Origin: Firm-13 sp964617375
GTDB taxonomy: Bacteria > Bacillota > Clostridia > Saccharofermentanales > Saccharofermentanaceae
Assembly: GCA_964617375.1 (NCBI GenBank)
Contig: CAZTXQ010000002.1
Location: 1-64,000 of the forward strand
Length of the DNA: 64,000 bases
Direction: 5' to 3'
Numbering within the stretch: the first letter of the stretch is position 1; each line of letters starts with the position of its first letter. Below the pieces are notes generated by a model, which was not told the DNA's origin, did not search any database, and worked only from the letters and a program-made list of their open reading frames with translations. This document shows positions 25,490 to 34,802 of this stretch, piece by piece. Position numbers and translations under genes: made by a program.

Positions 25490-26254
25490 ATGAGACTGAT
25501 TAGCTGGAATGTCAATGGGATCAGAGCTGCAGCCAAAAACGGATGGCCGGATAGTCTTGCATCGTATGACGCGGATGTTCTTTGTCTGCAGGAAACGAAA
25601 ATTGCACCCGATCAACTCACCTTTGATCTGACGGAGATTCCGGGATATAGAAGTTATTTTCACTGCGCCGACCGGAAAGGTTATTCGGGAACGGCACTTT
25701 TTACCAAGAGAGAGCCGGAACGTGTTTCATTTGGCCTCGGAGAAGACCGGTTCGACCACGAGGGGCGTACGATTGAAGCGGATTTCGGAGACTTCATTCT
25801 CTACAATATTTATTTCCCGAACGGCGGAATGGGTCCGGAGAGACTTGCTTTCAAGCTGGACTTCTATGACTGTTTCTTGAAAAAAGTGACTGCGCAGATG
25901 GCAGCGGGCAGAAATGTTGTCGTATGCGGCGACGTAAACACCGCGCACCGGGAAATCGACCTCGCCAATCCGGCGGAGAATGCGGACAAATCGGGATTTC
26001 TCCCGGAGGAGAGAGCATGGATCGACACCTTTACAGAGAACGGTCTTATCGATTCCTTCCGATTGCTTTACCCGGATAAAGCCGACGCGTATACGTGGTG
26101 GTCTTATAGGACATTTGCCAGAAGAAGGAACGCGGGATGGCGTATCGATTACTTTCTGATCAGCGAATCTCTGCGCGGCCGTGTGTCGGAATCCGGTATG
26201 CTGGACAGTATTACAGGCTCGGATCACTGTCCGATCTTCCTCGATTTGGTCTGA
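25490..26254 (+). CDS. xth: Exodeoxyribonuclease III (AP endonuclease)
   Basis: A 254-residue EEP-fold nuclease with all signature motifs: LISWNVNGIRAA, LCLQETKI (metal-binding Glu), YNIYFPNGG, GDVNTAH and GSDHCPIFLDL (catalytic Asp-His). It cleaves DNA 5' of abasic sites in base excision repair. The length is typical of the Firmicute ExoA/Xth group. GAGG lies 8 bases before the ATG. Monocistronic, followed by a terminator. Confidence 0.96.
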   Translation: MRLISWNVNGIRAAAKNGWPDSLASYDADVLCLQETKIAPDQLTFDLTEIPGYRSYFHCADRKGYSGTALFTKREPERVSFGLGEDRFDHEGRTIEADFGDFILYNIYFPNGGMGPERLAFKLDFYDCFLKKVTAQMAAGRNVVVCGDVNTAHREIDLANPAENADKSGFLPEERAWIDTFTENGLIDSFRLLYPDKADAYTWWSYRTFARRRNAGWRIDYFLISESLRGRVSESGMLDSITGSDHCPIFLDLV

Positions 26255-26289
26255 AATACGGTATTTTGCCTTTGGTTTGCCGTATTTTT
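26254..26289 (+). terminator. Terminator of the exonuclease III gene
   Basis: Arms AAATACGG (26254-26261) and CCGTATTT (26280-26287) followed by more T. It starts within the stop codon. Confidence 0.7.
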
Positions 26290-26313
26290 CGGGCATATAA
26301 AGCGAAAAACCTG

Positions 26314-26322
26314 TGATATAAT
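26314..26322 (+). promoter_or_regulatory. Extended -10 promoter of the PpiC lipoprotein gene
   Basis: TGATATAAT, an extended -10 element, about 90 bp before the start; no convincing -35 at the right distance. Confidence 0.5.
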
Positions 26323-26411
26323 GCCTTCATGTAATGCTTAAAGTGCAGATGACTTAAGTGGGTCCAATGGCTGATCAAGAGCTGCACGGCAGATATTTGA
26401 AGGAGATTTCA

Positions 26412-27578
26412 ATGATTAAGAATGTAACAAAAAAGCTGGCGGCGGTGCTTATGTCCGCTTTGCTGATATCCGGCATCCCTCTTCTTGCCGGATGTAACCA
26501 GGCGAAGACCGGTGCGGAAACATCCGGTTATGTATTTGACGGCACAGCCGGAGAGACTTTGACTGCCGGAGAAACGACCGCCAACGCTACTGCGGCTCCG
26601 TTCGAGATTCTTTCGAGCGTCGCGACCGGAACCGTTACGATTAACGGGAAAACCATCTCCGCGGCCGAGTACGATTTCTATTACTATCTCATTTATTCGA
26701 ATTATTCGGCTTATGTCAGCTACGGCTATATGCCGACCACCGCCGACGGTCAGTTTGATCTTTCGGCCCTCTGTACCTTCTCCGGATACGAGGACAAGAC
26801 CTGGGGCGAATATATCAAGGATTCGGCCGAGCTCCAGATGCAGGATATCTGCATTCTGTCTTACCTCGCTGAGCAGGCGGGAACGACTCTTTCCGCCGAC
26901 AATCAAGCGTCAATCGATTCGTTCTACGAGAGCCTTGATTCGAGCGCAGCGACGTACAATATGACTGCAGACGATTACCTTAAGTCGATGTACGGCGAGA
27001 AAATGACAAAGGATGACTTTAAGCCGATTATCACCAAGTATCTTCTTGCGAATCAGTACACGAGCGAACTCCAATCCGGATATACGTTTACCGATGAAGA
27101 GCTGAATGCATATCATGAAGAGAATCCCGGTTCTTTTACCGGCGAGGAGCTTCCGATAGTCCGTCATATTCTCTTCTTTGCACCTAAGGGCGTCAGCGGC
27201 TATACGGATGCTACTGACCAGGAGATGACCGATGCCAAGGCGAAGGCCGACGCGGCGCTCGCCCAGATAACGTCTCTCGATACGATGATCTCGGTCGGCG
27301 ACGCGGCTCTTGCAGACAAGTCGGCCGCCGAAGCGACGCAGTACACAGTCGTCAAGGATCAGATGGTTGCCGCGTTTGAGGACTGGTGTTTTGACACGGC
27401 CCGCAAGGCCGGTGATACCGGAATTGTTCAGACGGAATACGGTTATCACGTTATGTATTTTGTCGGCACGGAAACAGACTGGATGGCCGATGCAATCTCC
27501 GCTCTTACCAGCACGAAGTATGCCGACTTCATCAAGTCGCAGGAAGCACTTCCTCAGTTTGCCATCGTAAAATCTTAA
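26412..27578 (+). CDS. PpiC/parvulin-type peptidyl-prolyl isomerase lipoprotein (PrsA-like)
   Basis: A 388-residue secreted lipoprotein. ATG 26412 has AAGGAGA at 26400-26406. A signal peptide with lipobox LLAGC (C28) anchors it on the outer face of the membrane. A Thr/Ala-rich linker is followed by a SurA/PrsA N-domain-like helical region and a C-terminal parvulin segment (IVRHILFF ... DTGIVQTEYGYHVMYFVG). It probably helps fold exported proteins. A second PpiC-like protein is encoded at 35506. A strong terminator follows. Confidence 0.88.
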   Translation: MIKNVTKKLAAVLMSALLISGIPLLAGCNQAKTGAETSGYVFDGTAGETLTAGETTANATAAPFEILSSVATGTVTINGKTISAAEYDFYYYLIYSNYSAYVSYGYMPTTADGQFDLSALCTFSGYEDKTWGEYIKDSAELQMQDICILSYLAEQAGTTLSADNQASIDSFYESLDSSAATYNMTADDYLKSMYGEKMTKDDFKPIITKYLLANQYTSELQSGYTFTDEELNAYHEENPGSFTGEELPIVRHILFFAPKGVSGYTDATDQEMTDAKAKADAALAQITSLDTMISVGDAALADKSAAEATQYTVVKDQMVAAFEDWCFDTARKAGDTGIVQTEYGYHVMYFVGTETDWMADAISALTSTKYADFIKSQEALPQFAIVKS

Positions 27579-27605
27579 AGAAAACCATAACAGACATGCC
27601 AACAG

Positions 27606-27641
27606 GGGCTGCGGGACAAATGAATCCCGCAGCCCTTTTTT
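27606..27641 (+). terminator. Terminator of the PpiC lipoprotein gene
   Basis: Perfect 10-bp stem GGGCTGCGGG/CCCGCAGCCC with a 10-base loop and TTTTTT. Confidence 0.95.
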
Positions 27642-27805
27642 CATCGAAACGGTTGTTATGATCCACAAGTGAGAAAAAAGCACGGTCTATTCGCTCGAAA
27701 ATATCGCAAATATGTGTGTAAATCAAATGCAGCTTCGGTTTTTTTGATATTTACCCCGTATAATAAAAAGAATGGGGGGTACTTAAAGGGGAAGGGGGAA
27801 GCACG

Positions 27806-29191
27806 TTGTTTCTGGTATTTCTGTTCTTTTGGACCATCGCAATCTTTTTGTGGATCAATGAAGATCGCAACCGGACGAACTTCTGGGGTGGCTGTGCGTT
27901 CTTTCTCTTTGGCTGCGGCGGGGTAGCGGTACTGATTCACGATCTGGAACTTCCCTATGTTTGGGCGAAGGTACTTGTAGCGCTCTTTTCTTCCTGCATG
28001 TATTTCTGGGGGCCTTTTGCCTTTTTGATGTACGCCTTGTATTCCACGATGAAAATGCCGAAAAACAGAATAGCGGAGCTGCTGCTCCTTCAGCTCATGA
28101 TGGCACCGGCCGAAGCCGCTTACTTTGTGTTTCCGGCGCTCCGGATGTTTGCACCTCTTTGGAAGCACACGGTCGCGGAGCGAATTTCCTATACAAGAAG
28201 CATGAACTTCCTGATAACGCCGTACTTTGTGGCTACAATCCTGATTTTGATCATCGGATGGCTGATCGAGAGGGATCGTATTCTGCGGGAAGAGCGTGCC
28301 ATAAACTGCCTGCTTCTTGTGCCGGCCGGCTTGTGTCTGTATTTGACCAGCTACCTGATTCCGAGTTTCGGCGTGATCGATGCCTGGAAAGTCAATATCG
28401 TTATTATCATTGCCGTTTCCGCGATGTTTGTCTTTTTCGGGATCCGCAAGAGTGTCATGGGCTTTCATCTGCGCCAGGAAAATGCCTCGCGTGTGCAAAC
28501 GCAGGAGGCGGTCATTCAGAGCTCGGGCGTTCTTCATCACGCGCTCAAAAACAATCTTCTGACGACCCGGCTTTCTCTTCAAAACGCAAAGTATCACACG
28601 GGACAGGAAGACTTCCAGCAAGAGGTGGTCACAAAAGATATCGACCTTGCGCTGAAGACCTGCGAACATACACTGGCGATTCTGGACCGTATACATCTTC
28701 AGTTTCAACCGATTCTGATGAATCCGGAAGAAACGCCGATCATTGATATTATTGAAGATGCCGCCGGTCAGAGCCTTTCGTCCTATCCGAATAAGACTGT
28801 AGAAATCAAGAAGAACTGGGAATTCGCCCCAAGTCTTTACTGTGATCCGGTTCATATGCACGAAGCACTTTTGAATCTGATCAACAATGCGATGGAAGCG
28901 ATCAGCGAAGACGGGACCGGAAAGATCAGTCTGTCTACACATTCGAGGCACGGTCGCCTTGTGATTCAGATTTCTGACAACGGATGCGGTATAGAGAAGA
29001 AGCAGTGGAAGAATGTCGGGATTCCGCTCTTCACGACGAAAACGGGAAAAAATCATTATGGTCTCGGTCTGTTTTATGTAAAGAAAGTCGTTCAAATGCA
29101 CGATGCCCACTTCGATTTACGTTCCGCTCCCGGAGGGTATACCGTCGCGGAATTGTTTTTTCCGGCATCCCGTGTAAGGAAGGATGATTGA
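27806..29191 (+). CDS. Membrane sensor histidine kinase
   Basis: A 461-residue kinase with about seven membrane helices in residues 1-213, no periplasmic sensor domain of size, and a cytoplasmic kinase core. The phosphoacceptor is probably H245 in LHHALKNN; the N-box is HEALLNLINNAMEA (352-365), G1 DNGCGI (391-396), and G2 TKTGKNHYGLGL. The start is TTG 27806, preceded by a G/A-rich ribosome site at 27789-27802; no suitable ATG is near. It overlaps the response regulator frame by 4 bp if TTG 29188 is used. A TATAAT at 27759-27764 may be its -10. The stimulus is unknown. Confidence 0.87.
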   Translation: MFLVFLFFWTIAIFLWINEDRNRTNFWGGCAFFLFGCGGVAVLIHDLELPYVWAKVLVALFSSCMYFWGPFAFLMYALYSTMKMPKNRIAELLLLQLMMAPAEAAYFVFPALRMFAPLWKHTVAERISYTRSMNFLITPYFVATILILIIGWLIERDRILREERAINCLLLVPAGLCLYLTSYLIPSFGVIDAWKVNIVIIIAVSAMFVFFGIRKSVMGFHLRQENASRVQTQEAVIQSSGVLHHALKNNLLTTRLSLQNAKYHTGQEDFQQEVVTKDIDLALKTCEHTLAILDRIHLQFQPILMNPEETPIIDIIEDAAGQSLSSYPNKTVEIKKNWEFAPSLYCDPVHMHEALLNLINNAMEAISEDGTGKISLSTHSRHGRLVIQISDNGCGIEKKQWKNVGIPLFTTKTGKNHYGLGLFYVKKVVQMHDAHFDLRSAPGGYTVAELFFPASRVRKDD

Positions 29192-29193
29192 TT

Positions 29194-29874
29194 ATGGAGA
29201 AGAAGTACAAGGTCGCCATCCTTGACGACGAGGCGGTGTGGATCGAAGCCATTGTGATGCTCCTGGAAAGAGCTCCGGAAATTGAAATCGTCGGATCGGC
29301 CGGATCACAGAAAGAAGCGGTCGAACTTGCCGTCCGAAAGAGACCCGATCTTTTCCTCGTCGACATCAATCTCGGACACGCCTACCAGACAGGCATTTCG
29401 GCTATGATCGCCATTCTTGATGCTTCGCCATTAACCGATGTTATCGTTCTTACTGCGACAGAATCGGATAAAGATGTTGTGGACGCTATTTCTGCGGGTG
29501 CTATTGATTATCTGCAAAAAAGCAATTGCGAGCTTCTGCTTCCGGCGATTATCCGCCACATGAACAAGGAATTCTCGCCGGGAACCATTCTCGCAAAGTC
29601 TTATGCTTCGTTAAGGCGTGAAAACATTGCCAGATCCCTGACCGATCAGGAGTATCAGGTGCTCGAGCAGCTGTCTCAGAATGCGAGCCGGACCCAGATT
29701 CTTGAGACGCTCAACAAATCGGAAAGTACCGTTAAGTCACAAATCCGAAGTATTCTGCATAAACTCGGAGTATCGAGAACCACCGAAGCGGTCAGCAAGC
29801 TCAAGCACGGCGGCGTTCATTTTTCAGAAGAAGTCATGGAATCCGACAATGAGCCTCCCAAAAGAAGACCGTGA
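29194..29874 (+). CDS. NarL/LuxR-family response regulator
   Basis: A 226-residue regulator. The receiver domain (1-125) has D11-D12, phosphoacceptor D57 (FLVDINLG), T in VLTATES and K in LQKSN. The C-terminal LuxR-type helix-turn-helix (about 150-215) reads LTDQEYQVLEQL ... TLNKSESTVKSQIRSILHKL. It pairs with the kinase directly upstream. ATG 29194 lies three bases after the kinase stop with AGGA upstream; an in-frame TTG at 29188 overlapping the stop is the alternative. Target genes are not apparent. Confidence 0.93.
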   Translation: MEKKYKVAILDDEAVWIEAIVMLLERAPEIEIVGSAGSQKEAVELAVRKRPDLFLVDINLGHAYQTGISAMIAILDASPLTDVIVLTATESDKDVVDAISAGAIDYLQKSNCELLLPAIIRHMNKEFSPGTILAKSYASLRRENIARSLTDQEYQVLEQLSQNASRTQILETLNKSESTVKSQIRSILHKLGVSRTTEAVSKLKHGGVHFSEEVMESDNEPPKRRP

Positions 29875-29897
29875 CTCCGGGCGGCAGCGGCCTTTGC

Positions 29898-29926
29898 TTG
29901 CGCCGGCCCGCCGGCCGTGATAGAAT
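29898..29926 (+). promoter_or_regulatory. Candidate gatCAB promoter
   Basis: TTGCGC (29898-29903), 17 bp, TAGAAT (29921-29926) with an upstream TG (29918-29919), an extended -10. Confidence 0.5.
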
Positions 29927-29968
29927 TTTTAAGAATTTGTTCAGAGGTCCTTTTATGGGGGAACACAT

Positions 29969-30256
29969 ATGGAAATTACGACGGAACTTATCACGTATCT
30001 GGAAAAACTCGGAAGAATTACCCTGACCGAAGAAGAACAGGAGAAGGCTAAGGTTGATCTTGGCTCCATTCTGGGTTATATCGACAAGCTGAACGAGCTT
30101 GACACGGATTCCGTTCAGCCGCTTTCGCACGCTTTCCGGACGACGAATGTCTTTCGGGAGGATATCGTGACCAATTCCGATTCGCGGGATGCCATTCTCG
30201 CGAACGCACCCGACCAGAAGGATGGCTGCTTTAAAGTTCCCAGAACGTTCGAATAA
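29969..30256 (+). CDS. gatC: Asp-tRNA(Asn)/Glu-tRNA(Gln) amidotransferase subunit C
   Basis: A 95-residue subunit that stabilises GatA-GatB. Typical features are LITYLEKLGRITLTEEE, the LGSILGYIDKLNELDTDSV helix and VFREDIV. It is the first gene of gatCAB, with GGGGGAA before the ATG and 44 bp before gatA. Confidence 0.95.
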   Translation: MEITTELITYLEKLGRITLTEEEQEKAKVDLGSILGYIDKLNELDTDSVQPLSHAFRTTNVFREDIVTNSDSRDAILANAPDQKDGCFKVPRTFE

Positions 30257-30300
30257 CATCCGGTACAGCATCTTAAAATAAGTAAAGAAGGGTCATCTCA

Positions 30301-31770
30301 ATGGATAGAAAACAGATCATGGCCATGACGGCACTCGAGCTGGGACAGGCCATCCGGGATCGGAAAGTAACAAGCCCCGAAGCGGTTTCGGCTATGCTGG
30401 AATCGATTTCCGAAAAGGATCCGAAATACAACTGCTTCATCCGCGTTTTCGAGAAAGAAGCGATGGAGACGGCGCAGGCCGTTCAGGAGAAAATCGATAC
30501 CGGTCTTCTAAGCTCACCGCTGGCCGGCGTTCCCGTGGCGGTCAAGGACAATATTTGCACCAAGGACCGCCCGACCACCTGCGCATCGAAGATACTCGAG
30601 AATTTCATACCTCCCTATTCCGCAACCGTGGTTCAAAAGCTTGAAGAAGCCGGCGCGGTTATTATCGGCAAGCTCAATATGGATGAATTCGCGATGGGCT
30701 CCACAACGGAGACCTCGCATTTCGGCGTTACGAAGAACCCCTGGGACGTAACGCGTGTTCCGGGCGGCTCGTCCGGCGGCGCGGCGGCATCGGTTGCGTC
30801 GGGAGAGGCTTTCTATGTGTTCGGTTCGGATACGGGCGGCTCAATACGCCAGCCGTGTTCTTTCTGCGGTGTCAGCGGCATCAAGCCGACTTACGGATCG
30901 GTTTCGCGTTATGGACTCGTCGCTTATGCCTCGTCTCTCGATCAGATCGGGCCGATGGGCCGGGATATTCTGGATTGCGCCGCGGCTCTCAATATCGTCA
31001 TGGGCCGCGATACGAAGGATCAGACAACGATGGAAACCGTTGCCGTCAATCTGGATGAAGCCCGCTCTTTCGATGTTGCCGGTCTTAAGATCGGTATTCC
31101 TCTTGACTATTTCGGTGAAGGAATTGATCCGGATGTGAAGGACCGCGTTATGGAGGCTGCCGCAAAGCTTGCCTCGATGGGCGCAGCCGTCGAGGAATTC
31201 CGTCTTCCGATCGTCGAATATGCCGTCCCGACCTACTATATTATTGCCAGCGCGGAGGCCTGTTCGAATCTTTCGCGTTATGACGGCATCAAGTACGGCT
31301 ATCGCGCCGAAGGGGCGGAGGATCTTCTGGACCTGTACAAGAAGACCAGAAGCGAAGGCTTCGGGCTCGAGGTAAAACGCCGTATCATGCTCGGGAACTT
31401 CGTTCTTTCTTCCGGCTATTACGATGCGTATTACAAGAAGGCGCTGCAGGCAAAAGCGCTGATCAAGAAATCGTTTGACGATGCCTTTGCAAAATACGAC
31501 CTGATTCTCGGGCCGACTGCGCCTACGACGGCACTTCGGATCGGCGAGAGCCTTTCCGACCCGCTTAAAATGTATTTAGGAGACATTTATACGGTTCTTG
31601 TAAATATCGTAGGTCTTCCCGCGGCGACCATTCCCTGCGGGTTTGACGGCGAGGGACTCCCGGTCGGTCTTCAGATGATCGGAGCGCACAATTCGGAGCA
31701 GACGATCATCAACTGTGCCGCCGCTTTCCAGCGCGCCACGGATTATCATTTGAAGAAGCCCGTTATATGA
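30301..31770 (+). CDS. gatA: Glutamyl-tRNA(Gln) amidotransferase subunit A
   Basis: A 489-residue amidase-signature protein that releases ammonia from glutamine for GatB. The Ser-cisSer-Lys triad is visible: K82 in VAVKDNI, the serine of PGGSSGG (154-160), and S181 in TGGSIRQP. The length is normal. The gene lies between gatC and gatB, 10 bp from gatB. The presence of gatCAB implies that Gln-tRNA and/or Asn-tRNA is made by the indirect route. Confidence 0.98.
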   Translation: MDRKQIMAMTALELGQAIRDRKVTSPEAVSAMLESISEKDPKYNCFIRVFEKEAMETAQAVQEKIDTGLLSSPLAGVPVAVKDNICTKDRPTTCASKILENFIPPYSATVVQKLEEAGAVIIGKLNMDEFAMGSTTETSHFGVTKNPWDVTRVPGGSSGGAAASVASGEAFYVFGSDTGGSIRQPCSFCGVSGIKPTYGSVSRYGLVAYASSLDQIGPMGRDILDCAAALNIVMGRDTKDQTTMETVAVNLDEARSFDVAGLKIGIPLDYFGEGIDPDVKDRVMEAAAKLASMGAAVEEFRLPIVEYAVPTYYIIASAEACSNLSRYDGIKYGYRAEGAEDLLDLYKKTRSEGFGLEVKRRIMLGNFVLSSGYYDAYYKKALQAKALIKKSFDDAFAKYDLILGPTAPTTALRIGESLSDPLKMYLGDIYTVLVNIVGLPAATIPCGFDGEGLPVGLQMIGAHNSEQTIINCAAAFQRATDYHLKKPVI

Positions 31771-31780
31771 GGTGTGACAG

Positions 31781-33229
31781 ATGAAAGAATATGAAATTGT
31801 CATGGGTCTTGAGGTCCATGTAGAATTATCCACCGAATCCAAAATTTTCTGCGGCTGTACGACGGAGTTCGGCGGAGCACCCAACACGCATGTGTGCGAA
31901 ATCTGCTCGGGTATGCCGGGTACGCTGCCGCAGCTGAACCGCCGGGTAGTCGAGTTTGCCGTCCGCGCCGGTCTTGCGACGAACTGTGAAATTACGCGGT
32001 ACAACAAATTCGACCGCAAGAACTACTTCTATCCTGATCTTCCCAAGGCATATCAGGTGTCGCAGCTCTATCTGCCGATCTGCCGGAACGGACATGTCGA
32101 TATCCGCGTCGGCGACCGGGAGAAAGCGATCGGCATTCATGAAATCCATATGGAAGAGGACGCGGGCAAGCTTGTTCACGACGAGTGGGAGGACTGCACG
32201 CTTGTCGACTACAACCGGTGCGGCGTTCCGCTGATCGAGATCGTTTCGGAGCCGGATTTCCGTTCGGCCGCCGAAGTCATCGCGTATCTCGAAAAGCTCA
32301 AAGCCACACTGCAGTATCTCGGTGTTTCCGACTGCAAGATGCAGGAAGGATCCATGCGTGCGGACGTGAACCTTTCCGTAAGACCCGTCGGGCAGAAAGA
32401 ATACGGAACCCGCACGGAGATGAAGAATATGGCCTCGCTTAAAGCGATTTCCCGTGCGATCGAGGGAGAATCGGCGCGGCAGATCGATCTGATCGAAGAC
32501 GGCGGAAAGGTTCTTCAGGAGACCCGCCGCTGGGACGACACAAAGGGCGAATCCTATGCGATGCGTTCCAAAGAGGACGCGCAGGACTATAAGTATTTCC
32601 CGGAACCGGACCTCTTGCCGATCGAGATCGACGATGCCTATATCTCCGGAATCCGCCGTTCTTTTCCCGAACTTCCCGAAGCGAAAAAGCTTCGCTATGT
32701 CGAAGAATTCGGGCTGCCTGAATACGACGCGGGCATCCTTACCGGTTCGAAGTATCTGGCGGCCTATTTCGAGCGCGCCGCGGAAATTTCCGGAAGCCCG
32801 AGAGACGCCTCCAACTGGATTCTTACAGATCTGTTGAAGATGCAGAACGACTCGCAGAAGCTGCCGGAGGATCTTGCTTTCTCGAAGGATTCCCTGGGAA
32901 TCATTCTAAAAATGGTGTCGGACGGCGTAATCAACCGCAATACAGGCCGCAAGGTTTTCGAAGAGGTCTTTAAGAACGACACGGACCCCGAGTCGTATGT
33001 CAAAGAGAACGGCCTTACGCAGGTATCGGATACGGGCGCGATTGAGCCGGTTATTGACCAGGTGATTGCCGCCAACGAAAAGGCTGTCGGCGAGTATCTT
33101 GCCGGGAACGAGAAGAACTTTCAGTTCCTGATCGGACAGGCCATGAAAGCCCTTCGCGGCAAGGCCGATCCGCAGGTGGTGCGCGACGTGCTGACGGCCC
33201 GTCTTGCCTTACTTAAGAGCAAGTCTTGA
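31781..33229 (+). CDS. gatB: Aspartyl/glutamyl-tRNA amidotransferase subunit B
   Basis: A 482-residue subunit that activates mischarged Glu-tRNA(Gln)/Asp-tRNA(Asn) and transfers ammonia. Hallmarks: VMGLEVHVELSTESKIFC at the start, KNYFYPDLPKAYQ, DYNRCGVPLIEIVSEPD and TRRWDD; the C-terminal YqeY-like tail (RGKADPQVVRDVLTARL) binds tRNA. The cysteine pattern FCGC ... CEIC matches the zinc site of many GatB proteins. Ends the gatCAB unit. Confidence 0.98.
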   Translation: MKEYEIVMGLEVHVELSTESKIFCGCTTEFGGAPNTHVCEICSGMPGTLPQLNRRVVEFAVRAGLATNCEITRYNKFDRKNYFYPDLPKAYQVSQLYLPICRNGHVDIRVGDREKAIGIHEIHMEEDAGKLVHDEWEDCTLVDYNRCGVPLIEIVSEPDFRSAAEVIAYLEKLKATLQYLGVSDCKMQEGSMRADVNLSVRPVGQKEYGTRTEMKNMASLKAISRAIEGESARQIDLIEDGGKVLQETRRWDDTKGESYAMRSKEDAQDYKYFPEPDLLPIEIDDAYISGIRRSFPELPEAKKLRYVEEFGLPEYDAGILTGSKYLAAYFERAAEISGSPRDASNWILTDLLKMQNDSQKLPEDLAFSKDSLGIILKMVSDGVINRNTGRKVFEEVFKNDTDPESYVKENGLTQVSDTGAIEPVIDQVIAANEKAVGEYLAGNEKNFQFLIGQAMKALRGKADPQVVRDVLTARLALLKSKS

Positions 33230-33358
33230 GAAACACGGGAGAATCTGCTATATTCTCTTTCATAGATGCCGATGCCGGACGCAATTTACAGACGTAAGGC
33301 AGGCGATATCTGCGAAAGAACTTTTTCGCTCGCTCGGGAAGGAAGGACTGGAAGAACT

Positions 33359-34717
33359 GTGCCAGACGACAGTATCGGCCAAATAATATTTGATCTAGTC
33401 ATTGTTTTATTTTTCATCTTAATTAACGCGTTTTTCTCCGCCACGGAAATGGCGGTTATTACCCTGAACGACAACAAAATCAGAAAAATGGCGGACGACG
33501 GCAGTAAGCCGGCCAGGAAAATTCTTAAGTTTATCGATAACCCGGGCCGTTTTCTGGCTGTCATTCAGGTCGGCGTCACGCTTGCCGGTTTTTTGTCTTC
33601 TGCATTTGCGTCGGACAAGTTCTCGACTCGAATCGCCCAGGCGATTGATCCGGACGGCTCGCTTTCCTTTATGAAGACACTGAGCATGATCCTGGTTACG
33701 ATGATTCTGTCCTATTTCTCGCTCGTCATGGGTGAGCTTGCCCCGAAACGGATCGCACAGAAGTATCCGGAACGCGTCTCGTTTGCCGCGGTAAAAATCG
33801 TCCGTGTCTTCGATGTGATCCTGAGCCCCTTTGTGAAGCTTCTTACATTTTCGACGAATCTCGTCCTGAAAATGTTCGGAATCGATCCGAATGCCAACGA
33901 CAAGAACGTCACCGAGGAAGAAATCCGGATGATGGTCGATGTCGGCAGTGAGTCCGGCAGCATCGAGGACAACGAGAAAGAAATGATCGAGAATATTTTC
34001 GAGTTTAACGACAAGGAAGTATCCGAAATCATGACGCACCGCACCAAGATCGTCTCTCTTCCGATCGATGCGACTTACGAAGAAGTCATTGATATCGCGA
34101 CGAACGAGAAGTACACAAGAATTCCCGTCTATCGCGATACGATCGACGATATAGTCGGAATCCTTCATATCAAGGATCTTCTCGGGTATTCGCTTCACGA
34201 TCATACAAGAGAGCCTTTCAGTCTTAAATCCCTTCTTCGGCCGCCGATTCTTGTTCCGGAAACAAAGAATCTTTCGTCTCTTTTCAAGGAGATGCAGAAA
34301 GGCCGCATGCAGCTCGCGGTAATTGTCGACGAATACGGCGGAACGGCCGGTATCGTATCGATCGAGGACATGCTCGAAGAGATTGTAGGCAATATCGTCG
34401 ATGAGTTTGACGAAGAGGAAATGCAGGTCGTGCATCTCGATAACGGGGATCTGCTGGTTTCGGGCGACACGACGTTAAGCGATCTTGAGGACATTCTGGA
34501 AATTGATCTTCCCGACGAGGATTATGATACGATCGCCGGATTTGTGATTCATCTTCTCGACCGTATACCGGAGGAAGATGAAAAGCCGGAGGTCAATTAC
34601 GGGAATCTTGTGATCAGTGTGGCGTCGGTCGAGGACAACTGGATCTCAAAAGTCCGCATACACGTACTGCCTCAGCTCGAAGAGGAGAACCAGGACAACA
34701 TGTCGGCGAGCGACTGA
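33359..34717 (+). CDS. CNNM/HlyC-CorC family transporter with CBS domains
   Basis: A 452-residue membrane protein: a CNNM domain of about four helices (residues 1-190, opening IIFDLVIVLFFILINAFFSATEMA), tandem CBS domains (about 205-330, with EIMTHRTKIVSLP and VDEYGGTAGIVS) and a CorC_HlyC domain at the end. Such proteins are linked to Mg2+/Co2+ efflux and ion homeostasis. I choose GTG 33359 with GGAAG at 33350-33354 because the family begins just before the first helix; an in-frame ATG at 33266 would add 31 residues with no ribosome site. Confidence 0.9.
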   Translation: MPDDSIGQIIFDLVIVLFFILINAFFSATEMAVITLNDNKIRKMADDGSKPARKILKFIDNPGRFLAVIQVGVTLAGFLSSAFASDKFSTRIAQAIDPDGSLSFMKTLSMILVTMILSYFSLVMGELAPKRIAQKYPERVSFAAVKIVRVFDVILSPFVKLLTFSTNLVLKMFGIDPNANDKNVTEEEIRMMVDVGSESGSIEDNEKEMIENIFEFNDKEVSEIMTHRTKIVSLPIDATYEEVIDIATNEKYTRIPVYRDTIDDIVGILHIKDLLGYSLHDHTREPFSLKSLLRPPILVPETKNLSSLFKEMQKGRMQLAVIVDEYGGTAGIVSIEDMLEEIVGNIVDEFDEEEMQVVHLDNGDLLVSGDTTLSDLEDILEIDLPDEDYDTIAGFVIHLLDRIPEEDEKPEVNYGNLVISVASVEDNWISKVRIHVLPQLEEENQDNMSASD

Positions 34718-34802
34718 AAGATAGCAGTACGAACTGCGGACAATCTTTTCGCGCGAAAACGCCTGGACAGGAATGACATAAAAACCGGGGAGGGTTTGCT
34801 TT

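Noticed and set aside
27656..29110. A 484-codon open frame antisense to the histidine kinase
   Set aside because: The kinase on the plus strand has clear H, N and G boxes; the antisense product is basic and motif-free.
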